64,000 bases of DNA from Xenopus tropicalis (GCF_000004195.4 NC_030683.2:90315410-90379409), one strand, 5' to 3'; counted from the stretch's first letter, positions 46,431-59,399 are shown. A program made the numbers and translations. The notes: generated by a model not told the origin, from the sequence alone.

Positions 46431-46651
46431 CAGGGATCCCCAATCTTTTTTACCACAATGATTTAAAAAGTGTTGGCAAGCCCCATGTGGATTGCTGGCC
46501 TTCAGGGGCTCTACTTGGAGTAAAACTGTGTCTCTGGGCTTCCAAAACTTGTCTCCAAGCCAGAGATTTAGAAATGGGCACCCATGTGGGAGCAACATCA
46601 AAGGGAAGGCGAGCAACATGTTGCTCAAGAGCCATTGGTTGGGGATCACTG
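46431..46651 (+). mobile_element. hAT MITE, CAGGGGTCCCCAAC family, copy 2
   Basis: CAGGGATCCCCAATC to GGTTGGGGATCACTG, flanked by TTGTAGAC (46423-46430) and TTGTACAC (46652-46659). About 80 bp shorter than copy 1. Overlapping frames of 60-117 codons across it are non-coding. Confidence 0.88.
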
Positions 46652-46659
46652 TTGTACAC

Positions 46660-47490
46660 AGAAGACACATGTATAAGGCATAGCTAACTTCTTGCATATG
46701 GTTCTACAACTCCCTCAAATCTCTCAGTCCTCACAGCGATGTCTTCTTTTAGAGAGATGGTTACAGTGAAGAGTATTTTAATTTCTTTTTGATATGTTTA
46801 ATGGCTGTTTCAAATACTTTTATATGAAATGCTGACCCTACTCCAAAATCACAGATAAAGGATCTATGCTGAGAGATATTTTGTACTTTTGTACAGAAAA
46901 TTTCTTCAACATTTTATTTGAATTACAAATGCATGGCGTTCTTGTCTGAGATTTGTCCAAGAGGAGACCTCATGAGGATGCAGCAAGAATCTTTGCATCA
47001 TTCATTCTGTGTGGTTAGACTGACCTTTATCATTGTTAGTATAAAGCTGATGTGACCTGTTTCCGTCTGAGTGCTTGATCTGCCACACAAACTTGTGCGT
47101 TACTCAGAAAAGCTCACGCCATGAGCTGTTTAATACTGAAGGGGTCAAATATTCACTGCTCTGTAATGAGATTTGTTCTACTCGGAGGGGAAGTGGTGAT
47201 ACATTATACATCTATAGATAACAAAATAATTACTAGCACAAAGATTGGTCTGACATAACTAAACCATAAATAGCAGTGCAGAAAATGTTCGTGGTCTATG
47301 AACACAGAGTTATATTATTAGTCAGCTGACAGCTGTCAGTTCCTTGGATTCTAGTCCATAAACTCTAGCACCTTTATACAAACAAGAGCACCTAGCAATG
47401 TTTGTTGAATAATGCGTGATGATGAACACACACATAAACTTTTACGGGATGCAGAAGATTGTTTCTTTCTTTTTTGTTCTGTTTAAAGAC
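46660..47490. other. gene-free spacer
   Basis: No gene. 46900-47240 is repeat-free and compositionally balanced (see findings). Confidence 0.4.
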
Positions 47491-47630
47491 AGGGGGCTTA
47501 CATACTAACACAGGTGCAAATTGCACCAGTTCCTTTGCCCATGGCAACCAAACAATAGCAACCAAACAAATTAAAATGTATTGCTGCACTGGTGCAATTT
47601 ACTTTAGCTGCATTTAAGAATCCACCCCAT
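47491..47630. mobile_element. probable MITE with inner 13-bp inverted repeat
   Basis: AAATTGCACCAGT (47518-47530) pairs perfectly with 47588-47600; outer blocks GGGGGCTTACATACTAA and TTTAAGAATCCACCCC are weakly complementary. The centre holds 'ggcaaccaaac' and 'agcaaccaaac'. Boundaries approximate. Confidence 0.45.
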
Positions 47631-48528
47631 TCTGCCCCTGTCCACTGATCTTGTCCATTTTTTAAAATCCATACCCCTTTTCAGGTCTGTAAATCTCTAC
47701 TGTGCAACTGAAAACTATAGAATGTGTTGTATTGGCATCTTCCACGAACAATGAGTATATTTACTATATTATGGCCCACAGAGTTATGACTACTGACCAC
47801 CATCAGGCATATCAGCCAATGGTCCTTCGAACAACTTTCATAAAACATCTGGGCGTCATTTGAAAAAAATGCGGCAAGATGCAAGTGGTCTAAAAAAGAT
47901 GGAAAGATCCCTGTTTTGTTTTTTTGCGCATTTTACCATGCCTTGTGTGTTGCATTACACTGCAGTCTCCACAGAGCTGAATACAGAATGGACCAGAAGT
48001 GCAAGATGGTGACCATAGCTTCCAGGTCATGGGTAAGACACACCCAGGGGAGCATCTTCTGTATCTTGCATAGAGATTACTGCAGTGCAATTTGCACTCA
48101 CACCTCATGTGCTTATTTTTAGAAGGACTTGTATTCATTATTGAGAACTCTGCACTGGTACCTAGGGGGTGTTGACTAAACAGTTGTATAGTTGAAGCTT
48201 TTTTGTGTATTTTAGATAGTGACCTATGAATTTCTTTACAGCTCCTAAACCTTGACAATCCTACTTCCTTCATCAAGCTCCAAATTTGTATCCTGCATAG
48301 TACTTTTTGCTGAAAAAGTCATTTGCTAGAAAGATGTTATTATACTTAACCTGGCTGTCATGATATGCAAGTTCAACTCTACAACATAAAGACTTATAAG
48401 TATCTAGAATAATTAAAAAAAATATTATAATTAGAGAAAAGTGCAGTTAAAATTTACCATAACACAATAATTGTATCTATTACCCAGAGTAATAGGGGGA
48501 CCAGATAATCAGTGTGAAGTATCATGGC
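47631..48528. other. gene-free spacer
   Basis: A 128-codon minus-strand frame at 47890-48276 overlaps a plus-strand frame and has no recognisable motif. Nothing supported. Confidence 0.45.
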
Positions 48529-48532
48529 TTAA

Positions 48533-48949
48533 AAGAGAAGGAAAGGTAGAAAAAAATACAGTCACACTCACAGAAAAGCTGCACTGAGTCCTCTATCAAA
48601 AGAAACACAGGATTTCTTATCTTCTTTTGTGTACACGTGTATTTTTGTATCAGACTTCCTCTCTCAGAAAAATACTTTATTCCCAGGCTGAGTCTGCGCA
48701 GCTCTCTCCCTTCTCCTGCTCCCCCTCCCATAAGAATTCATAAGAATTCACTCCCTCTCCTATCAGAATGTGTGATCTATTCTACCAGCAGCATGGGAGC
48801 TATGGAGACCAAGCTAAAATGGCAGCTGCAATCTTAATCAAACGGAGATAGCTTCTAGGACAAAGCTTTCTGCAGAATATAGTGTTCTAGCTTGCACTAT
48901 TGAGCCTAATCTATTGGCAGTAAAATGCCAAAATTGCTTTCCTTCTCCT
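48533..48949. mobile_element. T2-type MITE (Kolobok), TTAA duplication
   Basis: The left end AAGAGAAGGAAAGG and the right end CTTTCCTTCTCCTT, together with TTAA at 48529-48532 and 48950-48953, match what I know of the Xenopus T2 MITE class. The interior includes 'atctattggcagtaaaatgc' and 'aaaatggcagctgcaatctt'. A direct duplication ATAAGAATTC x2 sits at about 48730-48749. No transposase frame. Confidence 0.75.
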
Positions 48950-48953
48950 TTAA

Positions 48954-51900
48954 AGCTACTAAAGAAACAGTGAAACATTACAAAATAAACAGTAGTGTTG
49001 ATTTGTCATCATTATGTACTTATGCTGCTTTAGTTAACATCAAGTACAAGATACTGTTTTATTATTAAACAGAGAACGGAAATCTGTCCAAAATGAAGAA
49101 TTTGCTGTTTAAATTGTATACTATGGAAATGACATTGCTGTATTTTATAGTTTTAGGGAATAACACAGTTTTGGCAAGGATGATAGATCCCCCACCTGCA
49201 TCAGATATAAAATAGTTTGCTATGCACCATACCAGGCCTCAGTGAAATGTAAGACCTGCTACATATTTGCATATTTAGAAACAGCTGTAAATTATGTATA
49301 AACCAGAGTGTGAAATGTCACATATACTAATGGCAGGTGATAGAATTTCAGTGAAAGTACAAACTGTCACCAAAATGCTCCTTAATTATTAACTTTTATA
49401 AAGAGAAGATATTACCATCACTGGTTACAATTTTCAGTAGCAAATGCCACTTTAGCTATTATTAGATATGCTGGGGCATGACAAAATGCCTTATGTGGAA
49501 TAACAGGCAAAATACCAAGCAGAGAGAAACCCTTGATTTGTAACTCCTTCTCCAGTTTCCTGCCCCGTGGGGCAAAGAAAATGTCAAAAAAATGTGGGGT
49601 TTAGAACAGTAAGAACCACCTCCATGCCTAGTTTCTGTTTCCTATTGAAAATAGGAACGGGAACTGCTCTGCCTTTTGCATACAATGGTGATGACACAAA
49701 GCCACAGCATCTGAACATTGCCTGTATGCCTGTTCCCTGTACCCTTCTCCTCCTTCTTGTCCCCTTTTCGAGTGGCACAGTGCCGACTGTACGTCAGTAG
49801 TAAAGATGGCAGTCATAATGCTGAGAGAAGCTTGGGTGTTGGGTTTTGGGGAATATAATTCATTATCATTGAATTTAAAGACACCGACCAGGTCTTTCAG
49901 CAGCTAATAAAACAAGTGGATGTCTAGGTAATGCTTGCGAGCTGTTCTGCCAATTATCAGAGCCACAATAAAATGACATTTTTTTAATTTCCAACTTAGA
50001 ATATCACACCCGCTTTTTTTTAAACAAATAACTGACAGTAACAACCCAGTTGTGGCTAGCTAAACTATTTTTATGTTAAAAAGTTCCTTTAATTAATGAG
50101 GCAAAAGCAAATATAGCCAAAGGCTACAATCTGTTTTATACAGCTCCACTACCTATTAATCGGTTAATGTATAAATATTCTAAACATGCCAATAGTGTTA
50201 TATTGTTGTTCAGCAGAGTGAGGCCAATGCTAATGCGCAGTTACGATTAGAGATAATGCTCTGTTAAATGCCCATTAACCTACTTCTCAGTGTGTTGATG
50301 AGGCTGAGCTATTGTTTCTATATTGATACAGACAGATGAGTTCTGAGAACAATACTAGAGCAGTCCATTACATATTAATATGACATGACACATAAAACAT
50401 TATACAGAACATTAAATAATATTTTAAAACCGAGCCATATTTTATGCTGAATAGAAACGGATCCAGTTCTGCTTGAGTGGAACATACATATTGAAGCCTC
50501 CATTAGCTAAGCATGCCTTACGCTTCACATTTCATTTTTGGGGATTGAACACAACGGAAGACTTCCCTGATTGCACTAGCATTTAAAATATGCAGAATGC
50601 TGCCTAATTTGGAGCTCAGAAGTCTAAAGTCACAGTGGAGCCTCTAAGGAATATTCAGCAGATAAAGTGAAATCTTGTAGCTGAAATAGAAAACTCCGCT
50701 TTGGGCTCTGTTTAGCAAAGCTAATATTGGGTTGGGAAAGATTGCATCGCATGAGTTAGGTTAAAGTGATACTAGCGTTATTTTGCTTGAGAAAAGTGGA
50801 GTTAAAAGTTAAGTATAATCCTATATAGTACATGATACATGTTGGAGATGTTAGGGTTCATTAATAAAAATGTAAAGCACAAATCAACATTTTTATTAGC
50901 ATTCTAGTGTAAGATATGCACCAGGTAGGGTATAGCATATAGCTGGACTCAAGGTGAACATGTTATGTTAAGGGTATTGGAAAGTGAGAAGTCACATGCA
51001 CAGCTTATATGCACAGCCCATATGCACAGCCCCAGCCAGTGTCCCACCAGCCCAGTCTGACCCTGTGAATGAGCTCTCTTGCACTCCTCCCTGTAAGCTT
51101 CCATGCCATGTCCAATTTATCTTTTGTCTGCCTATCTGTCTGTATCTATCTACAGGTATCATCTATCATCTATCTATCTATATATCTATCTATCACACTG
51201 CCAAGAAAATGAAACAGGACCTTTGTTCACAATGGCGTAAGGTACAGTATATGGTGATTTATTATTCCCAAGCTATGTAAAATATACGGTGCACCTCACT
51301 TAGGGCTTGGGGGTACTAGTTGTGAAGTATCCCCAGCCCAATATGGCATCTACTGTTCTATAGGGTATGTGTTTTTAACCCTGTAGCACTCACAGGTGCT
51401 GGTTTACACCAGTGTATTATAAATGGGACTCGCATTTGACTAGACCAAAATTCTATCATGGAAAGATTCAGACAATTGTTAAAGGCTCACACAGTGTGGA
51501 TTTGTTATTGTACAGTGGTTGGATAAAAGATATTATCAAGCTATGTTTTCTCCTGTTATCTGCAAATGAAATGGGGGGCAGATAGCAGCTGGAACCCTGT
51601 TAGTAATGGCTCACCCTGTTATCCCAGCAGTAACACACCTGCTTGCATGGTATCTAAAACTAATAACAAGGGAAAGTAAGAGATAGCAAATCAAGTGTGT
51701 GCAGTGGCAGGAAGCAAATAATTAGCAGAAAAATACGTTGCTCCTGTTATACCTTGCAAGAGCCATTCTATCCTTGACATTTCAGAAATGACAATGAAGC
51801 ACATCATACTTTTTGCAGTTCCACCGCTGGGAGCTTCGGACTTGGCTAAAACCCAATAAATAATGCATTAAGAAAAGGCCCAGCAGTTTGAAGGTTTTGA

Positions 51901-52394
51901 AACCATTCCATTTCGATTTAGAGACTTGGTACAATTTCTGTTCTGTTTAACTGGAGACTGATAAGACAGAAGGTGTGGGCTTAAATCTATTCTGAGGAAT
52001 GCATTTTGATCCCCCATTCATTATAAACCCTGATGCGCTTGGCCTTCACCACTATTTGTACTTTTCTTGTGTCTGCAGTTTTTCCAGGTTATTTTTGCTT
52101 CCATGCATGAAGAAAAACTCGTTTATATGTTCATTTTAACTATAGATTCACATTGCAGCAGCAGGATTGCCCTTGATAGTCAGAGCAGTGTATTCAGCAA
52201 AATAATTAATAGTTTAAAATAGGGCTTTTCAGTTGGTGGCCTGGGGCTGGACATGGCTCTCCGAGGGGTTCCTTTTCCATTAAAATAACACCATCAATTA
52301 AAGGAAAATAATCCCAAAATCAGAAGTATGATTTTATAGCACTTTAATATAACTTGAATATCATTTTACAGAGATTATTATATCATTCGCATCA
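48954..52394. other. gene-free block with small repeats
   Basis: No supported gene. Contains a 13-bp tandem TATGCACAGCC-type triplet at about 50994-51032, a TATC/TCTG microsatellite at 51131-51195, and a repeat-free balanced stretch at 50000-50740 considered in the findings. Confidence 0.4.
51131..51195. repeat. (TCTA)n microsatellite
   Basis: Imperfect CTAT/CTGT tetranucleotide run of about 65 bp. Confidence 0.8.
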
Positions 52395-52500
52395 TTTTGT
52401 GCCTTAGTGGAGTCTAAGGCCTTTATTACATGCACACACACTATGGCCATGTCATAAACCTTCCTGTATGTTTTTGCAGTGTGGTAGGAAACAATAATTT
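52395..52500 (+). repeat. fragment of the 13820-type interspersed repeat
   Basis: 'gtggagtctaaggcc', 'cacacacactatggcc' and 'cctgtatgtttttgcagtgtgg' in that order. Truncated at both ends. Confidence 0.45.
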
Positions 52501-52711
52501 AATAATAATAATATTCAAGGACTGAATAAACCTAACTCCTATACTGTATTGATAAACTACATTTTAACCCAACAACATAATGCAATGTATTGCAATGTAA
52601 TTGTGGAGAAAGCCAACAGACATACAGTACATGTGTAGGAGGGTAAAGGTTTTGCTAACCTTTAATTTTTTAGTTTCCCCAGAAAGGTTATTGGCCATCT
52701 ATGTGCGGGCC

Positions 52712-53425
52712 TGTATTACTGTTGGTAGGGGGAGCAGGTCCCTTGAGAGTTTAATACTTGGCCAGGGGGTGTCAGGATTCCCCTAGTTTATAAAAAGGGG
52801 AGCCCACGTGTGCTTGGCCTGTTTTAATCTGTCCACTTGCTGGAAGGCCTTAAACAGAGGTAGGTACCAGTAGGTAAGTTGGGCGCCAGAATAGATTCGT
52901 AATAGCTCACTCTAGGAGTAAGAGCAGGATTGGGCTCAAGAGAGGCTCCATTGAGGAAAGCAGTAAGGGTTAGCACCCTGCAGTGTCAATGCTGCCAATA
53001 TAGGAACTGAATATAGGAACTGGAGCTGTCAGGCTCACAAGTAGATAGATTGCTGGAGTAATACACCACTGTGAGCTCTGCCTAGCACTGGGGATTATTT
53101 TACCAAGTCAGTCAGTACAACCTCACAGCTGTGATTGTGCTCAACTGATTTGAGAAATTACTTGAACCTTGAATTGTGCATCATCTTTAATTTGTTATAA
53201 AGAACCACTTGTGCCCAAGTTATTTGAATAAATCTGTTTGGTTAGCCATTTGAAGGAATCTGTGTGGTTAGCCCTTCCTTCAACATTATAGCAAGGGCCA
53301 AACTGAGAAAAAACAGTCTCCCTACCAGGAGTTGCCAGGAGTTGAGCCCAACCTAACTGGGTCTAAGGTATATCAGCTTGGGTGATAAAGATATTAGGTA
53401 TCCCCAATGTCCAAAACCTGTTACA
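52712..53425 (+). repeat. probable solo LTR
   Basis: Starts TGTATTACTGTTGG and ends CCTGTTACA, so it has TG...CA ends. Promoter-like TATAAAAA at 52789-52796, AATAAA at 53227-53232. It is GC-richer than the flanks. Short internal duplications occur: AATATAGGAACTG x2 (about 53000-53025), AATCTGT-TGGTTAGCC x2 (53229-53275), CCAGGAGTTG x2 (about 53324-53343). No direct duplication matches at the exact ends, and no retroviral-type frame is adjacent. Inferred Ty3/gypsy or ERV-like solo LTR. Confidence 0.45.
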
Positions 53426-54283
53426 CATGTTAGACTTTATTTGATGATAAGAAACAGTGGCCATGCTTCATGGATAGTCTTCCAGAAATAAACACTTTCC
53501 AAAGACACATGAAAATTGCTATGCTACACTTTCAAAAAATGTTTACATGTCCATTTTACATTCACACTAATGCAACCATAGAAAAAAAAAACCCTTTGAT
53601 ATGTGTAAGATAAATAACTGGGTGTTTTGAAAAAAATAATTATGATAGACCGGTTACACTTTCCCTTTGAAATAAACCCATTTAAAAGAAGAGCTTTGAA
53701 CTAGGAAGGGAAAGCAGCACATATTTCATCATGAGAAATCTGACAAAAGCACTAGTATGCCAATGCCACAATTAGCTGCATAACATTTTCATTATCAAAT
53801 TGCAAGTGAAGGTGAGAAACAGGAAGAGTAAATTGACTCTCCTGGACGCCAGGAATATTGAAGTTGCAATGCTGTTTGCTGTGCCTTAATACACACACAA
53901 ATGAGGTATAATTAGCAGACAAGCACATGGGTTTTCTTCAGCAAAGTTACAGGAATAATTTATGCTCAGCTGTCTTTTCTATGGAAAGGTGCATATATCT
54001 GTGTGCAGTAGGTCAATTAGAGTCGCCTCTTGGCTGAGACACCTTGCCAGCTTTCTTTTTGTCTGTCTTCAGTGACTACTCATGCAAACTGAAGCCAACA
54101 GACTATGAAAGACAAAACAAAAAGTTGAGATATATAAATTCACCCTAAACTCTCCAAAACAAACCCCATACATCTCTGAATCCCCATTTCTCATTTTCAA
54201 GTTGGAGTTGGAAGTGCTGTTTATAGACTAGAGAAGTCTATACAGAGTTTATCAGAACTGCACTTGACTTGATTCAAATATAT
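53426..54283. other. gene-free spacer
   Basis: Unique AT-rich DNA; nothing recognised. Confidence 0.5.
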
Positions 54284-54690
54284 AGAGGTTTATTTATCAA
54301 CATTCCCATTTACAGTACATGGTTTTAGAAGTTTTTGAAACAAAACGAGTTTTCTCCAAAACCCTGAATACCAAGGGATTTACTAAAACAGCCTTTTAAA
54401 AAAAGCACGAACAAAAACTTTTTTTAGTTTTGTCGACAACAAATAAAAGTGTCAAAGAAACCCAAAACCTCTAAAAGCAAAGAAAGAAAGACAGCTGCCA
54501 TTGACTTTAACATACAGCTTTTAGATGGTGTATTTTTACTTTCAGATCTGTCAAAGTTTTGATACATAAAACATGGTGAAAAAAGAGTCAGCTCCAACTT
54601 ACATAAAGGAATACATTTACAGCAAATATACAGAAAGGAATGTTCTCTGCGCACAGTAAATAATACGCTCAATTGTGCATAGAAATGGAC
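54284..54690. mobile_element. diverged relative of the 15411 MITE
   Basis: A GAGGTTTATTTATCAACATT start and 'cattgactttaacatacagcttttagatgg' (in split blocks) correspond to the 15411-15811 and 59400-59650 copies. The right terminus is lost. An 82-codon minus frame here is not a gene. Confidence 0.35.
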
Positions 54691-55690
54691 AAGAATTTGA
54701 ACCTTGTTTTAAGCTATAGTTTCATCCATGTGATCAGCTGATCATACAACATCTCGGGACCACTGTACTGTACCTCCAGTTCTAATATTACTAGATCTGG
54801 CCATTCAGAAATAAAGGAAGTCGTCCTGCATTTACAGTATGTAAAAAACATTTTATGGAGATAAGACATTAAAAATACTTTTTTAGCTAAAATTTGATGT
54901 TATGAGGTCTGCAGAAAAGTTTTTCTAAGATGGTTAAACTCCATTGAATATATGAATGACCTAAAGGTCTTTGTAAGTTGTGCTTCACAAATTGGTCTCC
55001 CATTATGTAGCACCTAGTAAAACGTGTGCCCCCTTCCTTTTACTTTCTCAGTTTCACAGCCTTTCCTTTTTGCAGTGACATCTAACAGGATAAAACACAA
55101 CCCTGCTTTGGAAACTGACAGATTCCCTTTTGAAAGCCTAGCTTTATAGATCATCTCAAAGGCCAATGGCAACCTAAAAAAAAGCAACCGTTCTTCTTTA
55201 TGACCTGCAGATTATCTATATATCATCAGTTTTCATACTCCCTGCTAAGCAGAATTCCTGTCTTTGATGGTATCGTATGAACATGGCAAAGAGGCCGCTG
55301 CAATCTGAAAGCTTTATGTCTGTTCTTAAATGTTTGAAATGATTTCATGCTAGATTCAGATGGTGTATAACCCAATTACATGACAAATGCTTTATATTAA
55401 GCAGATATAATTTAAATAGCACAGTGGGATTCTTGGCTATTTGTGCTGATCTAGTTGGAAAGGAACCCTTCAAACTGATACAGAATGTTTCCTAGATTTC
55501 TGTCTTCTAACCACGCTTCTACTGTTTGTGTGGGATGCACACGAAAGCAAACAGAAATCAAGGTTACACAGTTCAAACACGAATCACTTGTTAAAGCAAA
55601 ACCTATGCATGAAGAGATTTCAATAGAAACAATGCAGCACTGTAATATAGAAAGGGACAAAGAGAAAGAAAGGTAGCAGGGCAGATTGAA
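54691..55690. other. gene-free spacer
   Basis: No supported gene or element end. Confidence 0.5.
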
Positions 55691-55999
55691 TGAAAGATGA
55701 TGACAGATTATCATAGATGAGGGCGGAGACAAAGACACATGATAGATGATATAAACAGTATTTTATACAGTATTTTGGTTCACAGATGAATGGCATAAAG
55801 ACATATAAATCATAAATAATATTTAGATGATAGATAGAGAGGTCACAGATATATGCAGAGATAATAATCAGATAATAGATTAAAGAAGGGTTGACAGATA
55901 TACAAAGAGATAGGTAATATATGCAAAATGACATGATAGATGAACAGACGGATAGATACATGGATAGACAGACAGAGTGATGATAGATAGATAGATAGC
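55691..55999. repeat. degenerate GATA/ACAGA microsatellite
   Basis: About 300 bp of imperfect GATA and GACAGA units, cleanest at 55973-55998 (GATAGATAGATAGATAG). Minus-strand frames (95-113 codons) are translations of the repeat. Confidence 0.8.
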
Positions 56000-56091
56000 T
56001 TTTAACATTCCCTATAAAATCTTACACTTCTTATTTCCATTGTTAAAGAGCAGGTATCTGTTTTCCTATTTACAGATTGTACTTTAATGAC

Positions 56092-56900
56092 CCATAGGTA
56101 TGACCACTCCCCGTCACACTTTAATATAGTGTTTGGTTAGGCATGGATCTTCCATTTTGGCCTTCATCAGTTCACCTGTATGGATGTGTTCCAGGAAGCC
56201 TGAAACCCAGAAGTGTTTGGCCCTAGAGAAAGCCATCATCTCTGTTGAAGTCAGGGAGCAGGGACCCTGTGAATATGTATTTAGTTTGTGCAGGACCGCA
56301 GTCGTGACAAGGGTATCAAGCTTAGATTGATTCTCCTTTATCCAGGTCTGCTGTGTGGGATCCAGACCAATAGAGGTAGAAACCCAATTGTTACTGCACA
56401 AGCTACCCTCCTCAGTGGTGCATCTTTATTCTGCTTGCTCTGCATTTGACCTGCAAATCCTCTGCTCTGCATCTACATTTGTGGATATTATTGCGTATCC
56501 CTGCGGATCACTTGTACCCCATGCAAGCTATACGCTTTCTAGCTGGTAATTGTCTGTTTTGCACCCAAGAAGGGAGTTACACTTTCTACCTTGCACTGGC
56601 AATATTACACCTGGCCTGTACGGCTGGACAGAGCTATTCAGGCTGTAAGGCATGTCCTGATATGAACCTGATAGGCCAGCCTACTGCAGCCCCACCTAAA
56701 ATTAATGAGCAGGCATACCCTGAGGGATTTTTTGCAAGCTCAATGCTGTGTGCTTGTCATATCCTATGATAATATCGCTCTACCCCAGCATTCTACCTGC
56801 CATGCCTTCATTGCCTTTGTTAGAGATTTCCTCAGGGTGTTTCTGATCAACCCTGTTTTGTTGCTGTCCCTGAAGTCGGTTGCTGTTCCTACGAAAGAAG
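56092..56900 (+). repeat. diverged LTR-like segment related to 1-733
   Basis: Shares with the window start a GACCACTCCCC opening, ATATAGTGT, a CTTCC-TTTTGGC block and AGTC-GGGA-CAGGG-CC-GTGAAT, all in the same order. The remainder (56300-56900) is GC-richer than background but has weaker similarity. No TATA or AATAAA is clear. A 107-codon frame at 56446-56769 has no recognised motif. Confidence 0.35.
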
Positions 56901-57275
56901 CAAAGTGAAAAAGAAAAGCTAAAGCTTCAAATGTGAAAATGACTAGAACAATAAAACTGTCTCAAAAAACTGCTGTGATTCGAAAGAGATACTGCATGGG
57001 AGGGCTTGTCAGTTTTGGGGCTCAATAATTAGTCTTTGGGCTTTGTTTTTAGTTATTACTGGTGAAATCTTAGTGGATTCATTCTACTGGCTCTACATGT
57101 TATGCACTGCAGGAAGAACTACATAGGTATTTAGCACACAAATGTGTTGGGTGCTGGGACTCACCAAGCCTACCAAGCCCCATATTATGGCTCTGATGTT
57201 CTTTCCTGTTGGACAGTGAAAAGTCTAGGGTGCTCTTTTTTTTACTCTTTGGTAAATATGCCCACAAAATAAATG

Positions 57276-57392
57276 CATAGATAGGTAGGCAGGCAGAAAG
57301 ATGGATAGATAGACAGACAGGCAGAGAGATTGTTAGCTAGACAGATAGGCAGACAGAGAGATAGACAGACAGATATAGAGAGATGATAGATG
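57276..57392. repeat. (GATA)/(GACA)n microsatellite
   Basis: About 115 bp of GATA, GACA and GGCA units in mixed order. Confidence 0.85.
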
Positions 57393-58195
57393 TTTTTCTC
57401 CTCCTGGGCCACAGAATCTTATTTTTCTCAGATTAAAAGCTGAAAATTCAGAAATCATTTAATGATGTCAATTCATTAGAAAACCTCCATATGTGAAGAT
57501 TACTGGTGACAATGACAGATTAGAAAGTGTACAGTGTATCAGAGACTGAGTCAGAGGCACTGCAAATGTACAGCTTGAGGAACACTTTAGCAGAATAAAA
57601 TGTCAATATTCTAAGATTTTATTTTTCCTAAAGGAGAAAGAGAAGTGCATTACTGTTCACGCTGGTTTTGCTGCAGGGAAATCTATGCAGGTATAGGTTT
57701 TCCCAACAGAACAAGCACTGTGCTAACGCAGAGAGAATGAGTGCAACCCTAACCTGTCACTGCATTTAGCTGCACAGTGCCACATACCCTAAGTTTACAG
57801 AATCATGCCCATGGCAAACCTTTGACACACACACAACCTTTATGACAAACATAAAAGGAAATGACTGTGATTATGTTTTATGTATAACACTTCAGTACCA
57901 GCCCAAGCAATTTATGTCAGGAGTACAAAAATTAGGGTTGGCTCATCATGGCCTCAAGCAAGGATTACTGTTTGTGTTTCCAATAAAATAATTTGTATAT
58001 AGTGAATATACCTTAGCCCACAGCACTGCTTCATATTATTAGCAGTAATTAAGAGTAAAGATAGCAGAAGTATTATTATATAAATGGCAACAATGTTATT
58101 AGAATCTTACAGTTGTGATGTTGCTTTTCTACACGCTTGGGTTTTTGCTGCTGGAATGGACCAGATATTGCAACCTCACATTCCACAGGTATGTT
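57393..58195. other. gene-free spacer
   Basis: Nothing recognised. Confidence 0.5.
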
Positions 58196-58202
58196 TTATA
58201 TG

Positions 58203-58490
58203 TAGGGATGAGCAGATTTTTTCACCAGGCATGGATTTGCAGCGAATTTCCACATTTCTCCATTGTCGAATTGTTTCAGAAACTTCCATGAAAATTTGCA
58301 GAGGAAAAATTTGTCACGCTTCAAATTGGACGCAGTCGCGGCAAAGTTGGGCGCATCAGAAAAGGGGCGCTGTTGCGTAAAAAACCCACAGGCGACAAAA
58401 AAAGAAGTGGGCGACAAAAAAAAGATTGGGCGACAAATGCGTTTCGTGAATTTTCTTAACATTTTGCATATTTAATGGCGAAGCAAAAGA
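58203..58490 (+). mobile_element. hAT-type MITE, TAGTGATGAGCG family, copy 7, right end lost
   Basis: Starts TAGGGATGAGCAGATTTTTT, keeps 'caggcatggatttgcagc', 'gggcgctgttgcgtaaaaa' and three 'gcgacaaaaaa' units, and stops at 'tggcgaagcaaaag' without the CATCACTA terminus. Confidence 0.7.
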
Positions 58491-59398
58491 AGAAAATAAA
58501 GAACTTCCATAGCCGGCACCAGACACTAGCAGTGTAAATCCAGAGACAGAGCCATGCGCGTGCCATCAGGTGCAGTGGCAGGGGTGAGACCGGATCTAAA
58601 TACTGTGCTGGGGTTAAAGCAAAAAAAAAATGTTTTTCTGGCCAACTGTTTTACCCTTTGAATTAATATTTATTGTTATTAGTGACCATGATATTTACTA
58701 ATTTTGTTATAAGCAACAGTAGTGTTTTGCTGCTATGCTGGCAAAAGGGATTAGTGCTGGAAGCATCTCCAGGCACTTTAGACTTTCTGTCTGACAAGAG
58801 TGAAAGTGTTGGCATTAAAAAAAAATGATATTAGCAGTGTAAAAATGCCAATATTGTAAAAAATAATAAATAAAAATATTTATATGAATATAAATTACAG
58901 AAGTGCTTGAAAGAGCATTCTGAGCAACTTTACATACATATTTTGGCTCATCAATCAGGGCATGGACTAGAAATCAGAGGGGCAGATGAATAGTAAACAG
59001 TAAGATTGATTAAAAGCAAAACAACAAAAATTAAAGCCTCATAGGCAATTCAGCTCATTTTCTACTACTGGGTAAATTTATGTCAGTGCAGTAACCTATA
59101 GCAACCTAACAGACATTTGCATTCATTATTTTCCCTGCCATGGTTTACTGCACTACAAATTCCCTGTAGCATCAATATTTTTGCTTTTTGGTTACCATGG
59201 TTAGTGTCCCAATAACCTGATAATAGCAAGAACATTTAGGTATGAGGATCAGCTAGAAGCAAACCACAGCTCTTTGGGACTTCTTCTTTTAAACAAAATG
59301 TACTGCAACCTTTTAGAAATACTCGTGGTGCTGTGGTTCAGGTTACCACAACTAAAGTTACAAATGAGAAAAGCACTAATGTTTCCTTATTTTTAAAC
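58491..59398. other. gene-free spacer
   Basis: Nothing recognised; AT-rich with A-runs. Confidence 0.5.
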
Positions 59399-59399
59399 A

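Noticed and set aside
47890..48276. 128-codon minus-strand frame
   Set aside because: No domain, overlaps an opposite-strand frame, and no splice or promoter context; probably chance.
52712..53425. 4-bp duplication TTAC at 52716-52719 and 53421-53424 as an LTR target site
   Set aside because: Using it would make the element end in CTG rather than CA, so the match is probably fortuitous.
55620..55961. 113-codon Tyr/Leu/Ser-rich frame that looks like a membrane protein
   Set aside because: Translation of a degenerate GATA microsatellite.
56446..56769. 107-codon frame in an LTR-like region, considered as a retroviral-type fragment
   Set aside because: No protease, RT, integrase or Cys-His motif can be seen.
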